In this document: positions 17,149-25,935 of the stretch, piece after piece
Layout: each line of letters opens with the position of its first letter
Position numbering within the stretch: the stretch's first letter is position 1
From: Pirellula sp.
Lineage (GTDB): Bacteria > Planctomycetota > Planctomycetia > Pirellulales > Pirellulaceae
Direction of reading: 5' to 3'
Length of the DNA stretch: 43,080 bases
NCBI GenBank assembly: GCA_025459355.1
Contig: JALOQS010000035.1
Location: 1-43,080 of the forward strand
Notes under the pieces: model-generated
Told to the model about the DNA's origin: nothing
The model's database searches: none
The model's input: only the letters and a program-made list of their open reading frames with translations
Made by a program: the position numbers and the translations under genes

Positions 17149-18027
17149 ATGATAAACCAAAATAAATTAGCAGGGCAAAGGATTGGTTACATCGGCTTGG
17201 GCAATATGGGGTTGCCGGGTGCGCGGCATTTGCTCGCAGCAGGTGCAGATCTGGTCGTTTGGAATCGAACGCGAGACAAGGGGTCGGAGCTTTTAGAAAA
17301 AGGGGCACGGCGGGCCGATTCGTTACGAGAATTGGCAGAATATGTAAAGGGTGGAATCGTTTGCCTGAACTTAACTCATACGCACGTCGTTCGCGAAATA
17401 GTTCTCGGCGAGGCGGGGCTTGCAGGGTCGCTGGATGCCGAGGCATTAGTGATCGACTTTGGGACAACGAGCGTTGAAGCCACCAAAGAATTTGCTCAGC
17501 AGCTTCGTTGGCTCGATGCCCCGGTCTCAGGTGGTCAAACGGGGGCGGAGCAAGCGAGCTTGACGATTATGGTTGGCGGCTCGGAACAAGACTTTGAACG
17601 AGCCAAAGAGTTGTTGCATACCGTCGGCAAACGAGTAACACGAATGGGGGAATCTGGTGCTGGGCAAGTCACCAAGCTGGCCAATCAGTTGATTGTGGCG
17701 CAGACCATTGATGCTGTTGCACAAGCGATTCGCATGGCTGAGAGGGCTGGTGTGGATCCCAGCTTAGTTCGCGAAGCATTGATGGGTGGTTTTGCAGAGA
17801 GTCGCATTCTGCAGTTGCACGGAGAACGCATGATCAATCGATCGTTTCAGCCCGGCGGGCGTGCAGAGTTGCAGTTGAAAGATGTTCGATTGATCTGCGA
17901 ATTAGCCCAGTCGATTGGCTTTTCTTCTCCCACTTTAGATAATTGTTTACGTCAGTGGGAGTTGTTAGTTGATGAAAAGGGGCTTGGCCAAATCGATCAC
18001 TCGGGGCTGTTCGAGCTGTATCGGTAA
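17149..18027 (+). CDS. Beta-hydroxyacid dehydrogenase (3-HIBDH / LtnD / GarR family)
   Basis: The track ORF begins at 16933, inside the divergent denD gene; ATG 17149 (MINQNKLAGQRIGYIGLGNMG) gives 292 aa, the family's usual length, and ATG 17134 is also possible. GYIGLGNMGLPGARHL is the NAD(P) site; DAPVSGGQTGAEQASLTIMVGG is the substrate signature (about 120-140); GAGQVTKLANQL (about 170) contains the catalytic Lys; the C-terminal helical domain follows. Members oxidise 3-hydroxyisobutyrate, tartronate semialdehyde or L-threonate. The divergent DenD neighbour favours a sugar-acid substrate, which is inference. Its stop is three bases from that of the convergent methyltransferase gene. Confidence 0.85.
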   Translation: MINQNKLAGQRIGYIGLGNMGLPGARHLLAAGADLVVWNRTRDKGSELLEKGARRADSLRELAEYVKGGIVCLNLTHTHVVREIVLGEAGLAGSLDAEALVIDFGTTSVEATKEFAQQLRWLDAPVSGGQTGAEQASLTIMVGGSEQDFERAKELLHTVGKRVTRMGESGAGQVTKLANQLIVAQTIDAVAQAIRMAERAGVDPSLVREALMGGFAESRILQLHGERMINRSFQPGGRAELQLKDVRLICELAQSIGFSSPTLDNCLRQWELLVDEKGLGQIDHSGLFELYR

Positions 18028-18030
18028 CGG

Positions 18031-19092
18031 CTACACCTTTTGCAGAATCAATACCGTATCGCATGCATCGGCATTGAGTTTTTGAGTCGTATCGATGTCG
18101 TACCAGAAATCGTGGACCGCGATCAGTTTTAGCTTCGTGCACTTGTCTAGCAATTCTTTTAGCTGCTTGACTGTGTAGATGCGAAGTGTGATGTGATCGG
18201 ATAACCGGAAAGATTCCTCTGGTTTCTTAACTAGCATGGAGATGCGGAGTTTTTCGAGTCTCGTTTTGAGGCTCGTATCAACGACCGTCAAAGCATAATG
18301 AACGGCGACTTCGTCCGACTTGGCACTCCAGCGTTCGGTGCCCCAGAGGTCGGAGCCACGCGGCAATAGATGGAGTGACAAAACAAAGATACCGCCTGTC
18401 TTGAGGTGATCCGCGACGCAGTTCAAGTGGGCTAGTGCAGCCTCTTCGGATTCCAAGTGGCGAAAGGTGTTGATCGCATTAACGGCTGCATCAAACGGTT
18501 CGTCGAAGGAGAACTGGGTCATATCGCCGACGACCAAGTTGGCTTTGTTCTTGTTCTTTTTTAGTTTCTTTTCACAGTACTTGAGAGCGGTTGGATTCAG
18601 ATCCAGACCGGTCATCGAGTAACCTCGACCTGCCATTTCACAGATCAATCGACCAGAGCCGCAGCCGGCTTCCAAGACGGACTTCACAGGGAATGGCACA
18701 TACTTTTCAAAGGCATCGGTGAGAAAATCCGCTTCTTGGGGAGTCTCCTTAAGAAAGCCCATTTCATACAATTCGGGGTAGTCGTACCACGATCGGACGG
18801 TTTCCGATTTGATTTTCTTGGACGAGGTGTCAGCGGGTTTCTTTTTGAGGGGAGCCGACTTTTTGGCTTCAGCGGTTTTCGGATCAAGTTTTGTCGCCGT
18901 TGGCTTGGCCGCTTTTGCTTTAGTAGGTTTGGCTGTCTTGGAGGACTTAGCGGTTCCTTTTTTGGAAGCAGCTGGTTTTGCGGCGGTCGGTTTTGTTGCC
19001 GACGGTTTGTCTAATGCCTTCGCGTTAGCGGTGGACTTTTTTGAAGCAGACGATGCGGAATTCGCGACAGATCGAGCCAAAGGAAACCTCAA
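18031..19092 (-). CDS. SAM-dependent methyltransferase with Lys/Ala-rich histone-H1-like tail
   Basis: 353 aa in two parts. Residues 1-95 are Lys/Ala/Pro/Ser/Thr-rich, with repeated TKPTAAKPAA-type units like histone H1 or AlgP tails, and are expected to be disordered and bind DNA, RNA or other polyanions. Residues 100-353 are a class I methyltransferase: VLEAGCGSGRLICEMA (motif I, SAM site), GLDLNPTALKYCEKKL (acidic motif II) and LVVGDMTQFSFDEPFDAAV (motif III). The C-terminal region (DHITLRIYTVKQLKELLDK) resembles the lid of small-molecule methyltransferases. The substrate is unknown. It lies 11 bases after 19104-19841, in the same unit. Confidence 0.85.
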   Translation of the reverse strand: MRFPLARSVANSASSASKKSTANAKALDKPSATKPTAAKPAASKKGTAKSSKTAKPTKAKAAKPTATKLDPKTAEAKKSAPLKKKPADTSSKKIKSETVRSWYDYPELYEMGFLKETPQEADFLTDAFEKYVPFPVKSVLEAGCGSGRLICEMAGRGYSMTGLDLNPTALKYCEKKLKKNKNKANLVVGDMTQFSFDEPFDAAVNAINTFRHLESEEAALAHLNCVADHLKTGGIFVLSLHLLPRGSDLWGTERWSAKSDEVAVHYALTVVDTSLKTRLEKLRISMLVKKPEESFRLSDHITLRIYTVKQLKELLDKCTKLKLIAVHDFWYDIDTTQKLNADACDTVLILQKV

Positions 19093-19103
19093 TGAATGAA
19101 AAG

Positions 19104-19841
19104 CTATGCTGTGAGTGGTAGCGGGCTATTGGCAAAGGATTCCACCAGTTGTTGCCAATGATGAGAGGCAATTTTCTGGCGAGAGTGAACCAATTGAAGT
19201 CGCATTCTACGGATGACCCCTTTTTCCATAAAGCCGCCAAAGGCTAAAAGCTCGGGTTTTCTAGAGTTGGTTGCACCGACGCGAATGGAGTCGGAGTTGT
19301 TTAACCAAGTGCAATCGGCCACGTCTAGCGGATGAACGATCAAGCCCCGGGTCAAGTCTGCGGACAGGATCTGGCCAGGAGCGGTTTCCTGGAGCGGTGC
19401 GGGCTGATGATTCTCGGTAACGGGTTCGAAGCTCAGTCGCAGTTGGGGGTGAGATTCTAGGGTTGATGTTTGAACGCTCAGCCAAAGCTCTATCACCAGC
19501 AGGTCATTTACGGGTTGTTTCACGCAATAGTAGACTTGAAATCCGAAGGTCAGCGGACTTTGTTCGGGGTAAATAGTAACAAAGTCGTTTTGTCGGATAT
19601 AGCTTTCCGCGAGAGGAGGATTCGCGACGACCGGGACAGCGTGTTGTGCCGGAGTTGAATCGAGTTGTGCCAGAGTTGGTTGGAGCGATAGTCGCGTGCA
19701 AATTCTATCGGATTCCGAGACGACAAATGTTGTATTCGGCTGGCACTGGCATTGCACTCGCCACGGATCGCTTGAGAATGTCGCCCCGGTATCGTTCTTT
19801 TGCCACCCGCGGACACTTTGATTGTTACTGATGGCGGACAC
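19104..19841 (-). CDS. Hypothetical protein (planctomycete-type, function unknown)
   Basis: 245 aa with no recognised domain. No signal peptide or membrane segment. It is rich in beta-type stretches (SPLTFGFQVYYCVKQPVNDLLVIELWLSVQ) and has Cys at several places near the N-terminus (RVQCQCQP). The C-terminal part RGLIVHPLDVADCTWLN is the most sequence-specific piece. It precedes the tailed methyltransferase by 11 bases and is probably co-transcribed; the two may work together. It is divergent from the suhB-like gene, 130 bases away. Confidence 0.65.
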   Translation of the reverse strand: MSAISNNQSVRGWQKNDTGATFSSDPWRVQCQCQPNTTFVVSESDRICTRLSLQPTLAQLDSTPAQHAVPVVANPPLAESYIRQNDFVTIYPEQSPLTFGFQVYYCVKQPVNDLLVIELWLSVQTSTLESHPQLRLSFEPVTENHQPAPLQETAPGQILSADLTRGLIVHPLDVADCTWLNNSDSIRVGATNSRKPELLAFGGFMEKGVIRRMRLQLVHSRQKIASHHWQQLVESFANSPLPLTA

Positions 19842-19971
19842 GATCCCCTCTTTTCATTCCTATAAAGCAAGCACCTTAAACTACGCAACAAGATCGGAAT
19901 ACGATACCTTGTTGGCAGAAGCGAAACAAGAAACGCATACCTAATCCCAACTCATTTCCGATGGAAAAAAC

Positions 19972-20766
19972 GTGAGCGAACGACTGATAGCGGATGCAAA
20001 AAACATAGCCTTAGAAGCGGCGCGAAACGCTGGGTTAGTGCTGCGGCAGATGTTGTTTCATGCATCCGTTCGGGAAAAGGGGCCTAAAGATCTCGTGACT
20101 GACGCAGACTTGGCCGCTCAATCGATTATTGAAGGAGCCATCAAAAAAAACTTTCCGGACCATGTATTCGTCGGCGAAGAGAGTCCGGGAAACTGGAGAG
20201 ATGCACGTGGCACAGACGAGTGGACATGGTTGGTGGATCCATTGGATGGAACCACAAACTACGTGCATCGATTCCCCTGTTTTGCTGTTTCCATCGGATT
20301 GATCAAAGGGAATGAGTTAAAGCTCGGAGTGGTGTATGACCCCATGGCGGACGACATGTACTGTGCCATTCGGGGTGGAGGTGCGACCCGAAATGCCGAG
20401 CCGATTCAGTCCAGCCGTTGTCAAAAGCTAGAGGATGCGATGGTAGCGGCGAGTTTTCCGCCAAACGTGACCAAAGATTCCCCTGAAGTGCAGCAGTTTT
20501 TGGATATTCTCGTTCAATCGCAAAGTGTGCGGCGGCTAGGCTCGGCGGCCTTAAATCTTTGCTATGTGGCTGATGGTCGGCTCGATGGTTACTGGGCGAA
20601 CCAGCTCAAACCCTGGGATGTTGCGGCAGGAATTCTAATCGTGCACGAAGCGGGAGGGAGTCTTCGGGGAATTAGGCAACAGGAGTTTTCCGTGTGGGAT
20701 GGGGAGCTAATTGCTGCCTCGTCGAGCCCGCTCGCAATAGAAATGTTGACATGCTTGAGGGGTTAG
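19972..20766 (+). CDS. suhB: Inositol monophosphatase family phosphatase (SuhB-like)
   Basis: 264 aa. GTG 19972 is the start: the only nearby ATG (19961) runs into TGA after four codons. Metal-site motifs of the family: GPKDLVTDADLAAQ, VGEES (Glu ligand), DPLDGTTNYVHRFPCFAVSIG (first signature) and WDVAAGILIVHEAGG (second signature, Asp ligand). It hydrolyses inositol-1-phosphate or related phosphates, and in some bacteria acts as SuhB; other family members are FBPase- and PAP-phosphatase-like. About 170 bases separate it from the next gene. Confidence 0.92.
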   Translation: MSERLIADAKNIALEAARNAGLVLRQMLFHASVREKGPKDLVTDADLAAQSIIEGAIKKNFPDHVFVGEESPGNWRDARGTDEWTWLVDPLDGTTNYVHRFPCFAVSIGLIKGNELKLGVVYDPMADDMYCAIRGGGATRNAEPIQSSRCQKLEDAMVAASFPPNVTKDSPEVQQFLDILVQSQSVRRLGSAALNLCYVADGRLDGYWANQLKPWDVAAGILIVHEAGGSLRGIRQQEFSVWDGELIAASSSPLAIEMLTCLRG

Positions 20767-20936
20767 GGGCTGTTCGGATCAAAAAACCTCGACAAAATTG
20801 GAGCTTGCATCTAGCCCGTGGCTGCTGGACAAGCGTACTATGATTTTGAACAAGCGGGGACGGACCCTCGGGTTGAATTGAGTTTGCTTGCCATGTCGGT
20901 CAACGAGGAACATCTTCCACTCAACTCTTCTCAGTG

Positions 20937-21257
20937 ATGAACACGACAGGCAAGAACAGTTTCTTGGATAGCGCGGTGGCTTTCCTTTCACAACCGGTCG
21001 TTCAAGCGATTCTGGGAATTCTGATTTTGCTGATCATTTCAATTGTGGCGTACTACACGCTGTTAAAGTTGCGCGGATCGTCCATGGACAACACCGATTC
21101 CCTCGAATTGATACGAAAGAATTTCGAGGAAATGCGTAGTGAAGGTGACATCAGCGAAGCGGAATACCGAAGAATTAATGCGTCGCTAAAAGGAGGGATG
21201 AACTCCAGCATCCCCCGAAGCGATCCGAACACCAAAAGCAATTCTCCTCGCGAGTGA
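20937..21257 (+). CDS. Small single-pass membrane protein with SHOCT-like tail
   Basis: 106 aa from ATG 20937; the preceding GTG (20934) gives 107. One transmembrane helix, AILGILILLIISIVAYYTLL (about 25-44), is followed by a soluble tail. The tail contains LIRKNFEEMRSEGDISEAEYRRIN, which resembles a SHOCT (short C-terminal) oligomerisation motif (helix, then a G-x-I-s-x-x-E-y pattern). The last 25 residues are polar. A scaffold or stress-response role is possible, but nothing specific can be said. Confidence 0.7.
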   Translation: MNTTGKNSFLDSAVAFLSQPVVQAILGILILLIISIVAYYTLLKLRGSSMDNTDSLELIRKNFEEMRSEGDISEAEYRRINASLKGGMNSSIPRSDPNTKSNSPRE

Positions 21258-21280
21258 CGTTCGCAGTCTGCCGGACTACA

Positions 21281-21469
21281 ATGCCCGAACAGATTGAAAT
21301 GAAATTGTTACGCCGAGAGCTGCGGAGTGTGTTAGACTTAAACTGTTTTGACGACTGGTTGGCCTGGGAGGCTAACGTTGCCTCGTGCGAGTTTTGCTCG
21401 TCCGAGTCAACAAGTTTTATCGGCTCGAATTTAGAGGACAAGGATGCCCAAATCGCAAGAAACCCCTGA
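21281..21469 (+). CDS. Possible small ORF (62 aa)
   Basis: ATG 21281 opens a 62-codon frame (MPEQIEMKLLRREL...) 24 bases after the preceding stop. The composition is plausible for a protein, with two Cys in SCEFCS. There is no Shine-Dalgarno and no recognised family. The rest of the 333 bases between 21258 and 21590 show only the ribosome-binding site noted below. This may be a chance frame. Confidence 0.25.
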   Translation: MPEQIEMKLLRRELRSVLDLNCFDDWLAWEANVASCEFCSSESTSFIGSNLEDKDAQIARNP

Positions 21470-21562
21470 CGACTGTCAACCACTTGTGATGGCTCGAGCT
21501 ACTATAGATCCTATGTCCCAATTCCCATTTCGCTAACGTGGCATACGTTTCCGAAATTAGTT

Positions 21563-21577
21563 AAGGAGTCGATAATG
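21563..21577 (+). promoter_or_regulatory. Strong Shine-Dalgarno and ATG in the wrong frame for clpX
   Basis: AAGGAG (21563-21568) lies six bases before ATG 21575, an ideal spacing and the best ribosome-binding site in this neighbourhood. The frame it opens ([16 protein letters not shown]..., with [10 protein letters not shown]) runs to 21802, one base out of register with the ClpX frame. See the ClpX entry and finding. Confidence 0.6.
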
Positions 21578-21590
21578 GCCCAAGGTAAGG

Positions 21591-22763
21591 ATGTCGTGCC
21601 TGGACGTCGAAGCGTCGGTGGTACAGGTAGCGGCAGCAACCGTCGTAATGCGTTCTGTTCAACGCAAGCCACAAAAGAAACTCTTCAGCGATATCCCCAC
21701 TCCTCGCGATATCGTTACGCACCTCGACGAGTACGTAATCGGCCAAACGTCGACCAAGCGATCGCTGGCCGTGGCCGTTCACAACCATTACAAGCGTCTT
21801 AACTCAACGTTTGAACGCAACAGCGACGTCGAAATCGAGAAATCCAACATCCTTTTGGTTGGACCGACCGGTAGCGGAAAAACACTGCTGGCGAGAAGCT
21901 TGGCAAAGATGCTGAACGTTCCCTTTGCCATCGGTGATGCAACCACTCTCACCGAAGCGGGTTATGTCGGCGAAGACGTCGAGAACCTACTTTTGAAACT
22001 ACTGCATGCTGCTGATTTTGATATCGAAGCTGCACAACGTGGAATCCTGTACATCGACGAAATCGATAAGATCGGCAAGACGAGCCAAAACGTATCGATC
22101 ACCCGCGATGTTTCCGGTGAAGGGGTCCAGCAGTCATTGCTCAAGATGCTCGAAGGTACTGTGGCTAACGTTCCTCCTCAAGGTGGACGCAAGCATCCAG
22201 AACAGCAGTACATCCAAATCGACACGACCAATATTCTCTTTATCTGCGGTGGCACATTCGTCGGCGTCGATGAGATCATCAGCAAGAGACTCGGTCGCAA
22301 GTCGCTCGGATTCGGTTCCGGACCGAGCGTTCGCGATGACAGCGACGTTGCATCGCTGCTAGCCCAAGTTCAATCGGATGACATTCTCGAATTCGGTTTG
22401 ATTCCAGAATTGATTGGTCGGTTGCCGGTCGTGACCTCGTTGGCACCACTCGATGTTCCAGGGCTGATCAAAGTTCTTACCGAACCAAAGAACGCCTTGG
22501 TCAAACAGTATCAAGCTCTCTTTGGAATGGAAGATTGCGAGTTGATCTTCACCGAGGCCGCATTATCGATGATCGCCGAAAAGGCACGTGCCAAGAGCGT
22601 TGGAGCTCGTGGACTCCGCGGTATCGTCGAAGAGATCATGCTGGACGTGATGTTCGAGTTGCCTGATCAAGTGGCCGGAACGGTCTACACGATCGATGTC
22701 GATACGACCGATGGCCAAGTCAGACACTTCAAGAGCGTTCCTCAACGCAAAGAAACCGCTTGA
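21591..22763 (+). CDS. clpX: ClpX-type AAA+ unfoldase lacking the N-terminal zinc domain
   Basis: 390 aa in the track frame. ClpX features from about residue 38: [18 protein letters not shown], Walker A GPTGSGKT, pore loop GYVGED, Walker [12 protein letters not shown], the ClpP-docking loop LGFGSGP (IGF equivalent) and sensor 2 [11 protein letters not shown]. The usual C4 zinc-binding domain (four Cys, about 50 residues) is absent. Start uncertain: ATG 21591 has AAGG five bases upstream; ATG 21648 ([11 protein letters not shown]) also fits. The strongest ribosome-binding site drives the other frame (21575). The AAA+ core looks complete, so ATP-driven unfolding is expected, but adaptor and substrate recognition by the zinc domain would be lost. 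A full-length clpX elsewhere is likely. Confidence 0.85.
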   Translation: MSCLDVEASVVQVAAATVVMRSVQRKPQKKLFSDIPTPRDIVTHLDEYVIGQTSTKRSLAVAVHNHYKRLNSTFERNSDVEIEKSNILLVGPTGSGKTLLARSLAKMLNVPFAIGDATTLTEAGYVGEDVENLLLKLLHAADFDIEAAQRGILYIDEIDKIGKTSQNVSITRDVSGEGVQQSLLKMLEGTVANVPPQGGRKHPEQQYIQIDTTNILFICGGTFVGVDEIISKRLGRKSLGFGSGPSVRDDSDVASLLAQVQSDDILEFGLIPELIGRLPVVTSLAPLDVPGLIKVLTEPKNALVKQYQALFGMEDCELIFTEAALSMIAEKARAKSVGARGLRGIVEEIMLDVMFELPDQVAGTVYTIDVDTTDGQVRHFKSVPQRKETA

Positions 22764-22792
22764 TCGTAAGCGCCGGAACGTATGTGAAACGT

Positions 22793-22816
22793 AGGATGGG
22801 CACTCGTGCCCGTCCT
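22793..22816. repeat. Long palindrome (REP-like hairpin) after clpX
   Basis: AGGATGGGCAC / GTGCCCGTCCT form an 11-bp arm pair (one T-G) separated by TC, starting 30 bases after the clpX stop. No U-run follows, so it is not a classic terminator. I recall similar GGGCAC..GTGCCC palindromes being frequent between genes in planctomycete genomes, but I could not check. Confidence 0.55.
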
Positions 22817-22825
22817 TGTGGACCG

Positions 22826-22872
22826 GATTGACTGAGTCGACCTGATTGACTGAGTTGACTGATTGACTGATT
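22826..22872 (+). repeat. Short degenerate tandem repeat (GATTGACT type)
   Basis: GATTGACTGAGT recurs at 22826 and 22844, then GATTGACTGATTGG follows to 22872. The unit is about 8-18 bases and irregular. It is directly next to the REP-like palindrome, and together they occupy the 5' part of the 334-base clpX-lipoprotein gap. The rest (22873-23097) shows only an AT/GC mixed sequence and no clear promoter or ORF. Confidence 0.6.
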
Positions 22873-23097
22873 GGTAGCGAGGGATGATTGACATCTAAGC
22901 GGGCGGTTCCCTCCACTTCTTCGAACGACTCTCGTTCCTAACAACCGGCTCTCTTTACCTGATCTGAACGACACATCGGCTGTCGGCTCTTTCCCGTAAA
23001 TTCCAGATCGGTTTTATCTCTCCTGGCCTGCTTCCGTGTTGTACTCTTCCCCCGGGAAAGGTCTATCGATTTAGGCTGCATTCACAGGACGAATGGA

Positions 23098-25935
23098 ATG
23101 AATACAACGATTGGATTCGACAACCAGAAAGGAATGTTCAGCGTTACTCAACGTGCGGTGCATTCTATGCTTTTTGGTGTCGGGCTTGCCGTTAGTTTTG
23201 TGCTGTTCCTGCTCAGTGGATGTCAGACCTTAACGTTACCTCGCATTGATCCGACAGGGAATCGCATCTTCGCGCCGGGCGGCACAACGCTTGTTAACCC
23301 CCTCACTCCTGCAAGTGGATATCCGAGCACGGCGCCTGCTTTTCGTGATCCACCGACGCCCCCTAAATGCATCGACGGAGAAAGCTGCAAAGGCTGCCTC
23401 GGTTGCTTGTCCAAAAAGAACAACAGCTCGGCCGATTTTGAACGAGGTCGGTGCGGCGAGTTGTTATTAACCCCCAATCGATTGGTCGCACCTGTTGGTG
23501 GCGAGGTCATTCTCTTAGCCGGTGTTTGCGGCAAAGATGGAATGCTCGTGACTGATGAGCAAATCGAATGGATGCTCTCGCCTGAAAGCGTAGGCCAAAT
23601 TGTCGAAGTCGGCGATGATGCCAAAGGTCAAAAGCCATCGTTTTGGAAAAAGAGCGAACCAATCAAAGTCGAGAAACTCGGTGTTGATTTTGCACGCGGT
23701 CGAACAAGCCGTGAGCCGGGAAACATCACCAAAGGGACATCCGACCCATCAGATGATTTACCCTTAAGAAAAGGTCAGACATGGGTCAGCTTGACTAGCC
23801 CGAGCGAAGGAACGTCCAAGGTCACGGTGCTCGCTCCCTCTAGCGACGTATGGGACAAGCGACGACAAACGGCGACCATCTACTGGGTGGATGCCAGTTG
23901 GGATTTTCCGCAGCCGATCACTGTCGTAGACGGATCTCCCGCTGTTCTGGTTACCAAGGTTATGAAGAGAGATGGTTTTGATGCCGCAGAGGGATGGACG
24001 GTTCGGTACCGATCTCTTAATCCCGATTTGGCAAAATTTGCAAATGGTATACCACCCGATATCAGTTACGCCGATTTGAAGGAAGTAAAAGTCGATCAAA
24101 ATGGAGTCGCAGGCGTAACAATTGTGCGTGGGCAAATGAGCGGTGCCATGTCGCCGTCTGCTCCCTCGAACGGTACAGCTCTAGTCGAAGTCGAAATCGA
24201 ACGCCCCGCCGTTGGGGATATGCCCGCCGTGCCACTCGCTCGAACCACAACCTCGGTTACTTGGAGTGCTCCGAATCTGGTGCTCGATGTGTTCGGTCCA
24301 GAGATAGCGACTCCTGGGCAAAACTTGCAATACGTAATCCGCGTTACCAACACGGGAGACTTGGCGGCCGAAAACGTTGAGGTCATCGCAGCATTTCCTC
24401 CCGGAGTTCGAGTCGACTATTCCTATCGACCCATTCAAGAAACCAACGGCTCAGCCGTGTGGGGACAGTTTGGACCGCTAGCCCCGAGAAGCGCGTTCGA
24501 GGTGGTAGCAAATGTAACTCCGGCGACAGAGATGCAAGGCCGTATTCAAGTCGACGTGCGATCATCGAGTGGGCAGCAGGTTCCGCCTCGAATCGTTCCG
24601 ATAGTTGTTCAAGCACCGAAGTTAACGATTCAGTTTGCACCCCGCCAGAATATCACCGAAATTCCCGTAACGGGACAAGTTATCTTTGATGGTCTATTGG
24701 TCAACAACGGAACGCAAACCATCAACGATGTGCGATTGCAAATCGATGCAGAGTCCGGACTCGTTGATGAGCGTTACGGACAAAGTAGTGTGGTGACCAA
24801 CTATGCCGCGATTCGTCCAGGTGAACGAATTCCCTTTGAAGTCCCTTTCCGAGTCACCCGAGAGGGGCAGCTTCGAATCACCGCAGCCGCCATCGTTCAA
24901 GGCCAAACGTTAGCGACTAAGGCAGCCACACTGCTCGGGGTTAACAACACGTCCTCGCCGGTCCCGGGTCGTGCGGGTGGCGCTCAGCAGATTCAGCTCG
25001 ACGTTTTCGCTTCTCCCGACGCGCGACAGATCCCGATCGGCGCGACAGTCGAAGTTCGATGTGTCGTAAGCAACCCGACCGCGATGGTGCTTCCTCGGCC
25101 GGAACTCGTGATAGCACACGACAGTAGTTTCCGCCTGCAAAGTCGCGACCCAGACACGGAGTACGATCCGAATCGTGGGGCTGTGATTTGGCGGCTGCTA
25201 GACATGCAGCCTCAACAAAGACTTGAGTTCACAGCGTCTTTTGTTGCAACCATCGAAAATCGAGAAGCCATCATCGAAATGCAGGCATCAAGCCAAGGAG
25301 CGATATCTCCCAAAAGGATCATCTACTCCATCAATAACACATCACCCGCCCCCTCGACCGACAGCGGAGGACTCCCCTCAATAAATCGGGGTGGTAGCAT
25401 CCTGCCCGGCACCCAGCCATCGGGCATGCCTGCGATGCCAAACGAGCCATCCCCCGGTTCGGTCTTGCCCCCGGTTCCCAGCAACCTGCCATTGCCCGGC
25501 ACCTCCAATGGCAGCAATTCCAATGCACGCCTTCCGTTGCCCGTTTCTCACGCTTCCAGCATCGGCTCAGATCAAAGATTGGATGTCGCCATACAACCGA
25601 TCGGAGATAACTTTCGGCGAGGTGATACCGTGACATATGAGATCAAGCTGACGAATCGAGGCCGAGAGCCCGATCAAAAGGTCTCTTTGCAAATAAATCT
25701 ACCTACGAATGCCAAGCTCGTGTCGGTCAAGGCACTCGCATTGAACTACCGAACGAACGAAGAAGGGCGAATTGTTGAGTTCACGCCGATTCAATTCTTC
25801 CGAGCGAGCGACACGTTCAGTTACATCGTGCAGTTGAAACATGAAAAGTCTGGCAAGTTCGAAATTTCGGCAGCTGCCAAGAGCATCGGCCAGCCCGTGC
25901 CCGTCCTTGCTAAGCAAGCGATATTGGTTCATTAA
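23098..25935 (+). CDS. Large envelope lipoprotein with DUF11-type domains
   Basis: 945 aa. The N-terminus has a hydrophobic stretch ending in the lipobox LLSGC (about residues 38-42), so lipidation and envelope anchoring are expected. Next is a Cys-rich segment (CIDGESCKGCLGCLS, about 89-103) not found in ordinary DUF11 proteins. Repeated beta-sandwich domains of DUF11/CARDB type follow: LVLDVFGPEIATPGQNLQYV, then LDVFASPDARQIPIGATVEV, and last RLDVAIQPIGDNFRRGDTV, each ending with the typical NxG/TNTG turn. A Pro/Ser/Gly-rich linker precedes the final domain. A structural or surface role is inferred, with no catalytic motif. Start 23098 is weakly supported; ATG 23134 is also possible. Confidence 0.8.
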   Translation: MNTTIGFDNQKGMFSVTQRAVHSMLFGVGLAVSFVLFLLSGCQTLTLPRIDPTGNRIFAPGGTTLVNPLTPASGYPSTAPAFRDPPTPPKCIDGESCKGCLGCLSKKNNSSADFERGRCGELLLTPNRLVAPVGGEVILLAGVCGKDGMLVTDEQIEWMLSPESVGQIVEVGDDAKGQKPSFWKKSEPIKVEKLGVDFARGRTSREPGNITKGTSDPSDDLPLRKGQTWVSLTSPSEGTSKVTVLAPSSDVWDKRRQTATIYWVDASWDFPQPITVVDGSPAVLVTKVMKRDGFDAAEGWTVRYRSLNPDLAKFANGIPPDISYADLKEVKVDQNGVAGVTIVRGQMSGAMSPSAPSNGTALVEVEIERPAVGDMPAVPLARTTTSVTWSAPNLVLDVFGPEIATPGQNLQYVIRVTNTGDLAAENVEVIAAFPPGVRVDYSYRPIQETNGSAVWGQFGPLAPRSAFEVVANVTPATEMQGRIQVDVRSSSGQQVPPRIVPIVVQAPKLTIQFAPRQNITEIPVTGQVIFDGLLVNNGTQTINDVRLQIDAESGLVDERYGQSSVVTNYAAIRPGERIPFEVPFRVTREGQLRITAAAIVQGQTLATKAATLLGVNNTSSPVPGRAGGAQQIQLDVFASPDARQIPIGATVEVRCVVSNPTAMVLPRPELVIAHDSSFRLQSRDPDTEYDPNRGAVIWRLLDMQPQQRLEFTASFVATIENREAIIEMQASSQGAISPKRIIYSINNTSPAPSTDSGGLPSINRGGSILPGTQPSGMPAMPNEPSPGSVLPPVPSNLPLPGTSNGSNSNARLPLPVSHASSIGSDQRLDVAIQPIGDNFRRGDTVTYEIKLTNRGREPDQKVSLQINLPTNAKLVSVKALALNYRTNEEGRIVEFTPIQFFRASDTFSYIVQLKHEKSGKFEISAAAKSIGQPVPVLAKQAILVH

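Noticed and set aside
18736-19099. Phe/Gly-rich plus-strand ORFs (92 and 96 aa) opposite the methyltransferase tail
   Set aside because: They are the complement of Lys/Ala codons, and the low-complexity composition is explained by that.
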